Positions 9,404 to 16,414 of a stretch of 64,000 nt of DNA are shown here, in pieces. The notes beneath the pieces are model-generated. The model saw only the letters and a list, made by a program, of their open reading frames with translations. It was not told where the DNA came from and made no database searches. Position 1 is the stretch's first letter; each line of letters begins with the position of its first letter. The position numbers and the translations under genes are program-made. The stretch is from Jiangella endophytica (GTDB lineage: Bacteria > Actinomycetota > Actinomycetes > Jiangellales > Jiangellaceae): positions 1 to 64,000 of the forward strand of contig NZ_QVAI01000008.1 of assembly GCF_003427025.1 (NCBI RefSeq), written 5' to 3'.

Positions 9404-9417
9404 CGATGCTGGCTCCC

Positions 9418-11886
9418 TTACTCCGAATCGACGATATCCCTCAGCGACGCGACCACGAATGGCGCCCGCGCTGATAGAGCGTCGAGGGGCTCCGCCGCGC
9501 GAACTCGGAAGACCGCCGTCTCACCGGGCAGCACGGTGGTGAAGCCTCTGTCGACGGTCGCGTCTGGGTGGATCCGGTCCGGCTGGACGAGCACATCGCG
9601 CGCGAGATCAGTCGAGGAGACGGCGATGTCCAGCCCGTCTGCGACCGGACTGATCGTGATCCCCAGCGAGGTTTCAGTTCGTCGAACGTCCGCCGGCGAT
9701 GCGAAATGCCAGATCGCTCGCCGATCGTCCGCTGTCGCCACGATGAACTCCGCGCCAGAGTCCGAGGTCTTGGAGACCGCCGGCGGCACCATGATGCGGG
9801 TCACCGACCGCGGAGGCACCGAGAGAGGTATCGATTCTTCCGAGACGGACTCACCGTTCACGCGATGCCGCGCAAAGTGCACCGTCGTGCACCACGAGGC
9901 GTCGTCGTCGTTGATGGCGCAGAAGTCCAGTCGCCCGCCGCAGGGCTCAATGGTCACCACTCGGGGTGCGTACATGTCGCGCAAGGCGAAGTAGAGCGGC
10001 TTGCACCGCCCGCCGCTGTCAATCGCCGACCACGACGTGACCGGCCACAGATCGTTGAGTTGCCACACGATGGTGCCAGCGGTTCGAGGCCAGTTGGCAC
10101 GCCAGTGCAGCACGCCGGTGCGAACTGCTTCAACCTGCATCCACTGAGTCGCCAGATGCCACCGGTCGAAGTCCCGTGTCACTGGGAGGTGTCGAGCGAG
10201 GTTACGCGCGAGCTTGGCATGCCCGTCGATGGCTTTCTGGTGATGGCGCACGTTCTCGGAGTCGACCCGCAGCTCAGGATCGGTGACCGCATCACGGAGC
10301 GTCCGCCATGCGGCAGCACCCTGCCAGCCGAATTCAGACACGAAGCGCGGCGAGCTGTCGCGGTAGACCGCGTAGTCGTCCTCGTTCCACGCATCCCACG
10401 AATGGAAGGTCTGGTGGTCGGTATCGTTCGGATCGTGCGCCCAACTTCCCGACCACGGGCTTCCCTCCGTGTAGGGCCGCGTCGGGTCGAGATCGCGGAG
10501 AACACTCGGAAGCCACTCCAGGTAGTACCGCTCGCCCCATGTGAGCTCACCTCCGGGTTGCCCCGCCCAGTCCTTGTCCAGGCGCATCCAGAGGTTTTCG
10601 TTGTTGCCGTTCCAGATGGCCAAACTGGGGTGTGCGCTCAGCCGCACGATGTTCTCGTGGGCCTCAGCGAGCACCTCCGATCTCAGCGGTTCCTCTTCGG
10701 GGTACGCGGCGCATGCAAAAAGAAAGTCCTGCCACACAAGCAAGCCGAGCTCGTCGCACGCCGCATAGAACTCGTCACTTTCGTACACTCCCCCGCCCCA
10801 CACCCGGACGAGGTTGACCTGAGCGTCGGCAGCCTGAACCAGGCGCGCGCGGACGCGTTCAGCGGGAACAGTGCCGGGAAACACGCTTTCGGGAATCCAG
10901 TTGACGCCCTTGATGAACAGGGAGCGTCCGTTCACTGTGACGACGAAGGGGGTGCCGTTCTCATCGGGCTCGCGGTCGATGGTGACCGTTCGAAAGCCGA
11001 CACGAGTGTGATGGGCATCCAGCTGCTCTTTCTCGGACCAGAGCGAGATGTCGACCGGGTATAGCCGCGGCTCTCCGAGACCTCGCGGAAACCAGCGTTC
11101 CACGTTCGCGACCGCGACGACCACGGTCGCCGACGATGCGCCGGGCTCGACCTCCGCATGTACGGCTTGGCCGGCAATCTCTACCTCGAGGTGGAGCGTA
11201 CGCGTCCTCCCCGAGTCGGCCCGCTCGACGTCGATGTGAGCGGTGAGAATCCCGGTGTCCTCAAAAACATCGACCAACGGGCGGACTGCTGCGATCCGTG
11301 CCGTGTTCCAGGCCTCTACTCGAACGCCTCGCCACAAGCCGCAGGATGGGAGCGTCGGCCCCCAGTCCCACCCGAAACTGCTCGCCATCTTCCGGATGAA
11401 CGCGAACGGCTGCTGGTACGCGCTGGGACGGGCGCCCAGTGTTCGCTCCCAATGTTCTGCCTCGGTGTACGCAGACGTGAAGCGGACATCGACCATGTTC
11501 GCCTCGGTCACGACCGACGTGACGTCGAAACGGTAGGAGCGATGCATGTTCCGGACATTCCCGACCGTTCGCCCGTTCACCGAAACAGACGCGACGGTGT
11601 CCACGCCGTCAACGACGAAGTCGATCCGCTCGGCGTTCGCGACCGGCCCGAACGTGCGGTTGAGCCGCCAGTCGGCCCGTGACACCCATGCGACCGCTTC
11701 TTCATTCCGGTCAGCGAGCGGATCTGGGATGATGCCCGCCACCTGCAGATCCGCATGGACCGCTCCAGGCACCTTCGCATCGATGGTCTGGCCGATGAGT
11801 TGGCGACCTTCGATCGGCACAGGTGTGGGGCCATCCGTGTCGATTGTCCAGGACCAGCGTCCTGTCAGATCGAGAGTCGTGAGCAT
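9418..11886 (-). CDS. glycoside hydrolase family 2 beta-mannosidase
   Basis: The protein is 822 residues, typical for bacterial family 2 beta-mannosidases. It has no signal peptide, so it acts in the cytoplasm on imported oligosaccharides. The acid/base region is visible as AIWNGNNENLW, the nucleophile region as FVSEFGWQG, and the N-terminal jelly-roll begins LTGRWSWTIDTDG. I chose the ATG at 11886 because GGAGG lies seven bases before it. It should release mannose from the non-reducing ends of beta-mannosides. The LacI gene follows in the same operon, and the sugar importer lies 4 kb away. Confidence 0.9.
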   Translation of the reverse strand: MLTTLDLTGRWSWTIDTDGPTPVPIEGRQLIGQTIDAKVPGAVHADLQVAGIIPDPLADRNEEAVAWVSRADWRLNRTFGPVANAERIDFVVDGVDTVASVSVNGRTVGNVRNMHRSYRFDVTSVVTEANMVDVRFTSAYTEAEHWERTLGARPSAYQQPFAFIRKMASSFGWDWGPTLPSCGLWRGVRVEAWNTARIAAVRPLVDVFEDTGILTAHIDVERADSGRTRTLHLEVEIAGQAVHAEVEPGASSATVVVAVANVERWFPRGLGEPRLYPVDISLWSEKEQLDAHHTRVGFRTVTIDREPDENGTPFVVTVNGRSLFIKGVNWIPESVFPGTVPAERVRARLVQAADAQVNLVRVWGGGVYESDEFYAACDELGLLVWQDFLFACAAYPEEEPLRSEVLAEAHENIVRLSAHPSLAIWNGNNENLWMRLDKDWAGQPGGELTWGERYYLEWLPSVLRDLDPTRPYTEGSPWSGSWAHDPNDTDHQTFHSWDAWNEDDYAVYRDSSPRFVSEFGWQGAAAWRTLRDAVTDPELRVDSENVRHHQKAIDGHAKLARNLARHLPVTRDFDRWHLATQWMQVEAVRTGVLHWRANWPRTAGTIVWQLNDLWPVTSWSAIDSGGRCKPLYFALRDMYAPRVVTIEPCGGRLDFCAINDDDASWCTTVHFARHRVNGESVSEESIPLSVPPRSVTRIMVPPAVSKTSDSGAEFIVATADDRRAIWHFASPADVRRTETSLGITISPVADGLDIAVSSTDLARDVLVQPDRIHPDATVDRGFTTVLPGETAVFRVRAAEPLDALSARAPFVVASLRDIVDSE

Positions 11887-11928
11887 GGTGGTTCCTCCGG
11901 CAGGGAGCGTTCGGTGACGAGCCACGAA

Positions 11929-11942
11929 CTTAAGCGCTTAAG
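11929..11942. promoter_or_regulatory. LacI-type operator, perfect 14-bp palindrome
   Basis: CTTAAGCGCTTAAG is a perfect palindrome with the central CG step typical of LacI-family operators. It lies 42 bp before the beta-mannosidase start, so binding would overlap the promoter. The likely ligand protein is the LacI regulator encoded at the end of the same operon. Confidence 0.75.
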
Positions 11943-11952
11943 CTTACGGGAT

Positions 11953-12070
11953 TCTACGCTCGTCAACGAGCTCGTCGATGCCGCAGACGAGAACCATCTC
12001 GCCCGCACCAACGCCCGCTACGGCCGCGTCGACCTCCTCTGCATCGAGATCGGCTACATCCCGATGGACG
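11953..12070 (+). pseudogene. fragment of IS21-family istB (transposition helper ATPase)
   Basis: About 38 codons read LVNELVDAADENHLARTNARYGRVDLLCIE followed by IGYIPMD. This corresponds to the Walker B region of IS21 IstB helper ATPases (ARYGRVDLLCIDELGYM in intact copies), with the D-E pair damaged to E-I by a missing residue. Nothing of the transposase istA or the rest of istB is present. It begins ten bases after the beta-mannosidase operator and probably marks an old insertion or deletion junction. Confidence 0.75.
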
Positions 12071-12185
12071 CACCGTCGCCGACACGTCGTCGAGCCGCCA
12101 GTTGGCCAGGTCGAAATGGTGGGTGGCCTCGTGCACCAGCGGTCCGCCGGACATGTCCCTTCTCGCGATGCCAGCGCCGGAAGTA
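12070..12185 (-). pseudogene. fragment of a Gfo/Idh/MocA-family oxidoreductase
   Basis: The minus strand reads MSGGPLVHEATHHFDLANWRLDD, which matches the conserved substrate-binding segment (GGPLVEKSTHHFDLVNWWL in typical members). The reading frame is lost on both sides and only about 35 codons remain. It abuts the istB fragment, so it is a leftover from a sugar-metabolism gene broken by rearrangement. Confidence 0.7.
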
Positions 12186-12312
12186 GCCCGCTCCGTGCCT
12201 GGTATCGAGCAGCCCTCGAAGTGCTCCGACTCTCGCCTGCATGGTGACGCAGCCCGACCTCCGACGCGATGGAAGGTGTTCGCCCAAGTGGTCGGGACAC
12301 GAGGAAGCAGTT

Positions 12313-12344
12313 GTGGAGCTGGCGGGCATCGAACCCGGGTCCTC
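12313..12344 (-). other. tmRNA (ssrA) 3'-end fragment, likely old attachment site
   Basis: Read on the minus strand the sequence contains GGACCCGGGTTCGATGCCCG followed by CCAGCTCCAC. This matches the T-arm and acceptor strand of bacterial tmRNA (GGACGCGGGTTC, CCCGCCAGCTCCACCA in E. coli). One T-stem pair is mismatched and no other part of tmRNA is present. The ssrA 3' end is a common attachment site for integrases, so this is probably an attL/attR half carried in with foreign DNA. Confidence 0.65.
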
Positions 12345-12817
12345 TGAGTCCGCCCACGGAGGCAGAGAGTTGACGGACGTGCGGAGGGCAGAGCGGGAAG
12401 ATTCCGCCCTGTCCTCGGTGCCTCAGGTCGGATGGACGCCGATGCTGCGTGCTGCGCCGACGCGGCAGTGGCCGCGCGGCGCGGTAGTCCAGCCCGGCCT
12501 CGACGGCCGCTGCCACCAGCGGCCCGAGATCGGTGGATCCGTTGTCGATCGCCCGGTTGGCGGGAACGCCCGCCGTCTCGCTCCGACCTCCTGGTGTCAG
12601 ACACCAGTAGCCAGAGAACCGACCCATCGAACCCGGGACACACCAAGGCCTCCGGACATCCGAGGCGTTCATGACGCCACCGGCACCCACCGAGGACCGA
12701 TTCGCGCCCAGGATCAGACCGTTGAGCACCGGCATCGGCGGCATCGGCGGCCTCGACATCGCCGCACTCGCCGTTCTCGGTGGCCGGCTGGCCTCGGATC
12801 CGAGGTGTGCCGCGGTG
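12345..12817. other. no intact gene; degenerate sequence
   Basis: Reading frames here lack coherent family signals. Open frames on both strands are arginine- and proline-rich and look non-functional. A coding-like fragment around 12690-12800 (STGIGGIGGLDIAALAVLGGR on the plus strand) may be the remains of a gene that I cannot identify. Confidence 0.4.
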
Positions 12818-13243
12818 TTAGTCGTCGGCGTCGTAGTGGTCGCGGCGGGCCTGGACGGCGTCCATGTGGTCTTGTGCCCAGGTTCTGAGCTGGCGGGTGG
12901 TCTGGTGCAGGGAGAGACCGAGGTCGGTGAGCGCGTAGTCGACGGTGACTGGAACGGTCGGAGTGACGGTGCGGGTGATGAGACCATCGCGCTCCAGCGA
13001 GCGGAGCGTCTGGGTGAGCATCTTCGGGCTGACGCCTGCTATGAGGCGCGAAAGCTCGGAGTACCGCATGGATGCCGGCGAGCCCGCGTTGCCCGCGCCG
13101 TCACCGCCGAGCGCGCACAAGACGAGCACGACCCATTTGTCGGAGAGTCGGTCCAGAAGCTGGCGGCTCGGGCACACGGCCAGGAACGCGTTGTAGGCGC
13201 TCTTGGCCTGGTCCCGCCTCTCGGCTGCAGTCGTTGTCGCCAC
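12818..13243 (-). CDS. HxlR-family winged-helix regulator
   Basis: The protein is 141 residues. The family core is clear: CPSRQLLDRLSDKWVVLVL, then MRYSELSRLIAGVSPKMLTQ and LRSLERDGLITRTVTPTVPV. I prefer the GTG at 13243, ten bases after AAAGG; an upstream GTG at 13252 lies almost on that site. It is transcribed divergently from the aldo/keto reductase, and a set of overlapping palindromes lies between them. HxlR regulators commonly sense reactive aldehydes or quinones and control a neighbouring reductase, which fits this pair. Confidence 0.92.
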   Translation of the reverse strand: MATTTAAERRDQAKSAYNAFLAVCPSRQLLDRLSDKWVVLVLCALGGDGAGNAGSPASMRYSELSRLIAGVSPKMLTQTLRSLERDGLITRTVTPTVPVTVDYALTDLGLSLHQTTRQLRTWAQDHMDAVQARRDHYDADD

Positions 13244-13271
13244 GACGGTCACCTTTCAGACGAGGGCGTAA

Positions 13272-13292
13272 CGCACTTCAAAGTGCGCACTT
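13272..13292. promoter_or_regulatory. overlapping palindromes, probable HxlR operator
   Basis: CGCACTT-CA-AAGTGCG (13272-13287) is a perfect 7-bp inverted repeat. Its right arm also forms a second perfect palindrome, AAGTGCGCACTT (13281-13292). Three alternating half-sites therefore lie in 21 bp between the divergent HxlR and reductase genes, as expected for a dimeric regulator acting on both promoters. Confidence 0.7.
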
Positions 13293-13374
13293 CCCAGTAG
13301 AGAGTTGCTCTCCAAGAATGATGCAGGAGGGATCGGAACGCCACCCTCCTGACTGCGCGATGAGAGGCAACGCG

Positions 13375-14295
13375 ATGACCCCAGCACCTACCGCTCTTCC
13401 CGGCGGCACCTGGAACCTCGGCGACCACACCGTCACCCGGTTCGGATACGGTGCCATGCAACTCGCCGGACCCTCGGTCATCGGACCACCCGCCGACCAC
13501 GACGCCGCGATCGCCGTGCTGCGCAACGCCGTCGCACAGGGCATCACGCACATCGACACCAGCGAGGCCTACGGCCCGCGCATCACCAACGAGCTGATCC
13601 GCGAAGCACTGCACCCCTACCCGGCCTCGCTGCTCATCGCCACCAAGGTCGGAGCGACCCGCGACACCGAGGGCGGCTGGCCCACCGCCCGACGACCCGA
13701 CGACCTGCGGCAGCAGGTGCACGAGAACCTCGAGTCCCTCGGCGTCAAGAGCCTCGACCTGGTGAACATGCGCATGGGGGACGCCACCGGGCCATCACCC
13801 GGGTCGATCACCGAAGCGTTCGAGACCCTCGCCGAACTTCAGGAGCAAGGCGTGATCCGCCATCTCGGTGTCAGCAACGTCACCGCCGAACAGGTCGCTG
13901 ACGCACGAGAGGTCGCCCCGGTCGTGTGCGTGCAGAACATGTACAACCTCGCCCATCGCCACGACGACCTGCTGATCGACGACCTCGCCGCAGACGGCAT
14001 CGCCTACGTCCCGTTCTCTCCGCTCGGCGGATTCGCTCCCCTTCAAGCAGCAGCCCTCTCGGCGGTGGCCACCCGACTGAACGCGACGCCGATGGCCGTC
14101 GCACTCGCGTGGCTGCTGCAACGCTCGGCGAACATCCTGCTCATCCCCGGCACGTCCAAAGTCACGCACCTGCGGGAGAACATCACCGGAGCCTCGCTCA
14201 CCCTCTCCGCCCAGGATGTCGCAGAGCTCGACAGAATCAGCGGCGGGATGTCCAGGTCAAGTTCTGCCGTCTTGAGGCGGCGTTCAACCAGCTGA
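13375..14295 (+). CDS. aldo/keto reductase with altered C-terminus
   Basis: The protein is 306 residues. The NADPH-dependent (beta/alpha)8 reductase family is shown by FGYGAMQLAGP, the catalytic Asp-Tyr segment HIDTSEAYGPRITNELIREA, the distal IATKVGA, and IPGTSKVTHLRENI near the cofactor site. GAGAGG lies seven bases before the start. After LDRISGG the last 16 residues (MSRSSSAVLRRRSTS) are unlike the family and are read from DNA that is the antisense of an integrase remnant. The natural last few residues were therefore replaced when the integrase segment came to lie here. The core is intact and probably active. Confidence 0.88.
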   Translation: MTPAPTALPGGTWNLGDHTVTRFGYGAMQLAGPSVIGPPADHDAAIAVLRNAVAQGITHIDTSEAYGPRITNELIREALHPYPASLLIATKVGATRDTEGGWPTARRPDDLRQQVHENLESLGVKSLDLVNMRMGDATGPSPGSITEAFETLAELQEQGVIRHLGVSNVTAEQVADAREVAPVVCVQNMYNLAHRHDDLLIDDLAADGIAYVPFSPLGGFAPLQAAALSAVATRLNATPMAVALAWLLQRSANILLIPGTSKVTHLRENITGASLTLSAQDVAELDRISGGMSRSSSAVLRRRSTS

Positions 14296-14480
14296 TCAGC
14301 GGTCGCGTTCGCCAGCCGCGTCCGGACCCGGTCAGCGTCAGCTTCGGTCCTCGGACCAGGCGGTATGGTCTCGCGGTTGTAGATGCGCCGCTTGGTGATG
14401 AAGTCGATGCCGACGTCGACGGACACACGGGCGGCGCCCGATGGAGCTTCTCGATCTGCCCCTTCGGTCGTCGCCCGGTG
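14245..14480 (-). pseudogene. truncated tyrosine-type integrase, N-terminal part only
   Basis: The minus strand encodes RRPKGQIEKL, then after a frame change VSVDVGIDFITKRRIYNRET, then IPPGPRTEADADRVRTRL. This is the N-terminal arm-binding region of actinobacterial tyrosine recombinases (typical: KGSIEKLPSGALRVSVYAG, DPITKRR, IPPG). The core-binding and catalytic domains are absent: the frame runs into the end of the aldo/keto reductase gene. Its place, 120 bp from the 3' end of a tRNA gene, is where such integrases normally sit. Confidence 0.78.
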
Positions 14481-14600
14481 CGCCCGGTTGCGGCCACGAC
14501 CTCAGGGCACCACGGCACTCGCACCACGCGCAACACCATGGCCCCGCGTCAGATTGCTCTCGGAGCGATGAGCCCGCACAATCGACGCAGGTCAATCGGG

Positions 14601-14672
14601 TGGGCGCAGTAGGGTTCGAACCTACGACCCCTGGTTTGTAAGACCAGTGCTCTACCGCTGAGCTATGCGCCC
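14601..14672 (-). tRNA. tRNA-Val (anticodon UAC)
   Basis: A full cloverleaf can be drawn. The acceptor pairs GGGCGCA with TGCGCCC, the D-arm is GCTC/GAGC, the anticodon stem is CTGGT/ACCAG with loop CTTACAA, and the T-arm is GTAGG-TTCGAAC-CCTAC. Loop bases 34-36 are TAC, which reads valine GUA. CCA is not encoded. Its 3' end faces the accessory block and integrase remnant. Confidence 0.95.
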
Positions 14673-14727
14673 CGTCGACCTGCGAAGGCTCAGGGTATCG
14701 GGAGACCGCGGGACGCCGAAATCGGCG

Positions 14728-15189
14728 TCAGGCGGCGCCTTCGGGTGGCACCTTCCGTTGTTCCTGGGTGTTCGGGCCCTGTGCGGCCAGCGCGTCGGCG
14801 ATGGCCGACTGCGTGGGCCGGGCCGGCGCTCTGCCGAGCACGCGGTCGATGGCGCTGGCGACGTCGGCGGAGAGGTCGCGGCTGTCGGTGCGGCGATGCC
14901 GGCCGGGGCCGGGCATCCGGATGGCGAAACCGCGGTCCATGGTGGTCTCGACGGCGAGGAACTCGGCCGTGGCTGACGCCTCGCAGGAGCGGCACACGGT
15001 GTGGCCGAGCCGGCGCACGAGCGTGGTGGCGCCGCAGACGGTGCAGTGGTCGAGGTCGGTCGACCAGCCCTTGTTCTGCTGGCAGTCGGGGCAGACCAGC
15101 ACCTGCTCGTCGGCCCGGACCCCGCGCACCCACAGGTTCGTCCCCCGGGCAGGGTCAGACTGTCGGGCGCCACAGCGATAGCACGGCAC
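14728..15189 (-). CDS. small zinc-ribbon protein of unknown function
   Basis: The protein is 153 residues. The N-terminal 90 residues contain four CxxC pairs (CYRC at 3-6, CPDC, CTVC, CRSC), enough to bind two zinc ions. The remainder is Ala/Arg/Pro-rich with a helical segment (LSADVASAIDRVLGR). I do not recognise a named family. It lies between tRNA-Val and the peroxiredoxin on the same strand as the latter, but with a 59-nt gap, so co-transcription is possible but not shown. Confidence 0.7.
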   Translation of the reverse strand: MPCYRCGARQSDPARGTNLWVRGVRADEQVLVCPDCQQNKGWSTDLDHCTVCGATTLVRRLGHTVCRSCEASATAEFLAVETTMDRGFAIRMPGPGRHRRTDSRDLSADVASAIDRVLGRAPARPTQSAIADALAAQGPNTQEQRKVPPEGAA

Positions 15190-15248
15190 GGGCGAGCTCC
15201 CTTCCTGCTCTGTACTGGAACCGGCGGACGACGAGGGTGCCCGGACCG

Positions 15249-15710
15249 TCAGGCCGCGCCGAGCGAACTCAGCACGCGCCGGTAGTCGTCGACGTCCCTG
15301 GCATCAGGAAGCGCGTTGACGACGTCCCAGCGGACGGTCCCCCCTGCGTCCACTACGAAGGTACCTCGTACGGCGCAGCCGCGGTCGTGATCGAACACAC
15401 CGTACGCCGTGGCAACCGCCCCATGTGGCCAGAAGTCGGACAACAGCGGGAAATCCAGCCCGGCCGACTCGGCGAAGACCCGCAACGAGAACATCGAGTC
15501 GCACGAGACGGCCAGGACGTGAGCGGCCGCACCGACCGCGGGGACGAGGGAGTCGCGGATCGCGGTCAGCTCGCCCGTGCACACGCCGGTGAACGCGAAC
15601 GGAAAGAACGCCAGGACGACCGGCCGGCCGCGCAGAGAGGAGAGCCGGACTGCCGAACCGTGCTGGTCCGGCAGTTCGAAGTCCGGTGCCGGAGCACCGA
15701 CCAGGCTCAC
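15249..15710 (-). CDS. peroxiredoxin, AhpE/AhpC-TSA type
   Basis: The protein is 153 residues from the GTG at 15708-15710. The peroxidatic cysteine is in the family motif FPFAFTGVCTGEL (Cys44), with a second Cys in AVSCDSMFSLRVFAE (Cys70). It should reduce hydrogen peroxide or organic peroxides in the cytoplasm. The start overlaps the stop of the DUF3052 gene by four bases (GTGA), so the two are translationally coupled. Both lie divergently from aceE, as in Streptomyces. Confidence 0.92.
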   Translation of the reverse strand: MSLVGAPAPDFELPDQHGSAVRLSSLRGRPVVLAFFPFAFTGVCTGELTAIRDSLVPAVGAAAHVLAVSCDSMFSLRVFAESAGLDFPLLSDFWPHGAVATAYGVFDHDRGCAVRGTFVVDAGGTVRWDVVNALPDARDVDDYRRVLSSLGAA

Positions 15711-16141
15711 TTGCGGGCCGACCCCTTGGGGGCGACCAGCTTGGTGCCGGACCAGTCCTCGGCCGCCGACACGGTGGACGTGGTGGACAGGCCGGCGGTC
15801 AGTGCGGCGTCGGCGATGTCGCTGGCCTCGACGGCGCCGTCGCGACCCACCTTCGGTGTCAACAGCCACACGACGCCGCCGGGCGCGAGGTCGGTGGTCG
15901 CGCCGATGAGGGCGTCGGTGAGGTCACCGTCGTCCTCGCGCCACCACTGCAGCACCACGTCGGCGACCTCGCCGGACTCGCCGTCGAGCAGCTCGGTGCC
16001 GGTGACTTCCTCGATGTCGATACGCAGATCGTCATCGCAGTCGTCGTCCCAGCCGAGCTCCAGGACCACCTGGTTGGGACGGAAGCCGAGCTTGGCCGCC
16101 GGCCCGTCGTGCTGGTCCGAGTGGCCCGCGATCTGGCCCAC
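15707..16141 (-). CDS. DUF3052 family protein
   Basis: The protein is 144 residues, starting at a GTG after AGGAGGA; a longer frame adds 16 untypical residues. The sequence is acidic (GWDDDCDDDLRIDIEEV, WWREDDGDLTD) and ends with a lysine tail (LVAPKGSARK). The function is unknown, but members are conserved beside aceE in many actinobacteria. The gene is divergent from aceE and coupled to the peroxiredoxin. Confidence 0.85.
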   Translation of the reverse strand: MGQIAGHSDQHDGPAAKLGFRPNQVVLELGWDDDCDDDLRIDIEEVTGTELLDGESGEVADVVLQWWREDDGDLTDALIGATTDLAPGGVVWLLTPKVGRDGAVEASDIADAALTAGLSTTSTVSAAEDWSGTKLVAPKGSARK

Positions 16142-16414
16142 CGATCGTCCTCCTCGCAGTCGTCGCGGCCCGCCCCCTGCGTACCGCATTGCTGTAGTCC
16201 ACCCAAGGACGCGCGCTAGCGCAAGTGAACCCGCCAGACCAAGCCTGACACGTTCCCCCGAACGCGCCTATGGTGCCCCTGCTCAGCGCGCTTGGAAAGA
16301 CGTCCGCGCATCCGAATGTGACGTACGGCCGCCGAGCGAGCAGGATAGGAACACAGAACCCGAACTCGCCCCGACGCTCACATCGGCGTCCTACGAGACC
16401 ACGAAGGGACAGTC
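16142..16414 (+). promoter_or_regulatory. divergent intergenic region upstream of aceE
   Basis: This 273-bp gap separates the DUF3052 gene from aceE and must hold both promoters. I see no strong palindrome or riboswitch-like structure. The aceE ribosome site is AAGGGA, seven nucleotides before its GTG. Confidence 0.35.

Larger units (their letters stand above)
65..14600. mobile_element. probable decayed genomic island next to tRNA-Val(UAC)
   Basis: The block lies immediately 3' of the tRNA-Val gene. It carries a truncated tyrosine integrase at the tRNA-proximal end and holds several broken mobile or foreign fragments (istB, tmRNA 3' end, Gfo/Idh/MocA). Its main cargo is a sugar-uptake and beta-mannosidase set, with base composition that looks less GC-extreme by eye than the neighbouring core genes. 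Integration at a tRNA 3' end with the integrase alongside is the usual layout of actinobacterial integrative elements. I could not find a clear second copy of the tRNA 3' end, so the left boundary at about 65 is inferred. Confidence 0.5.
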
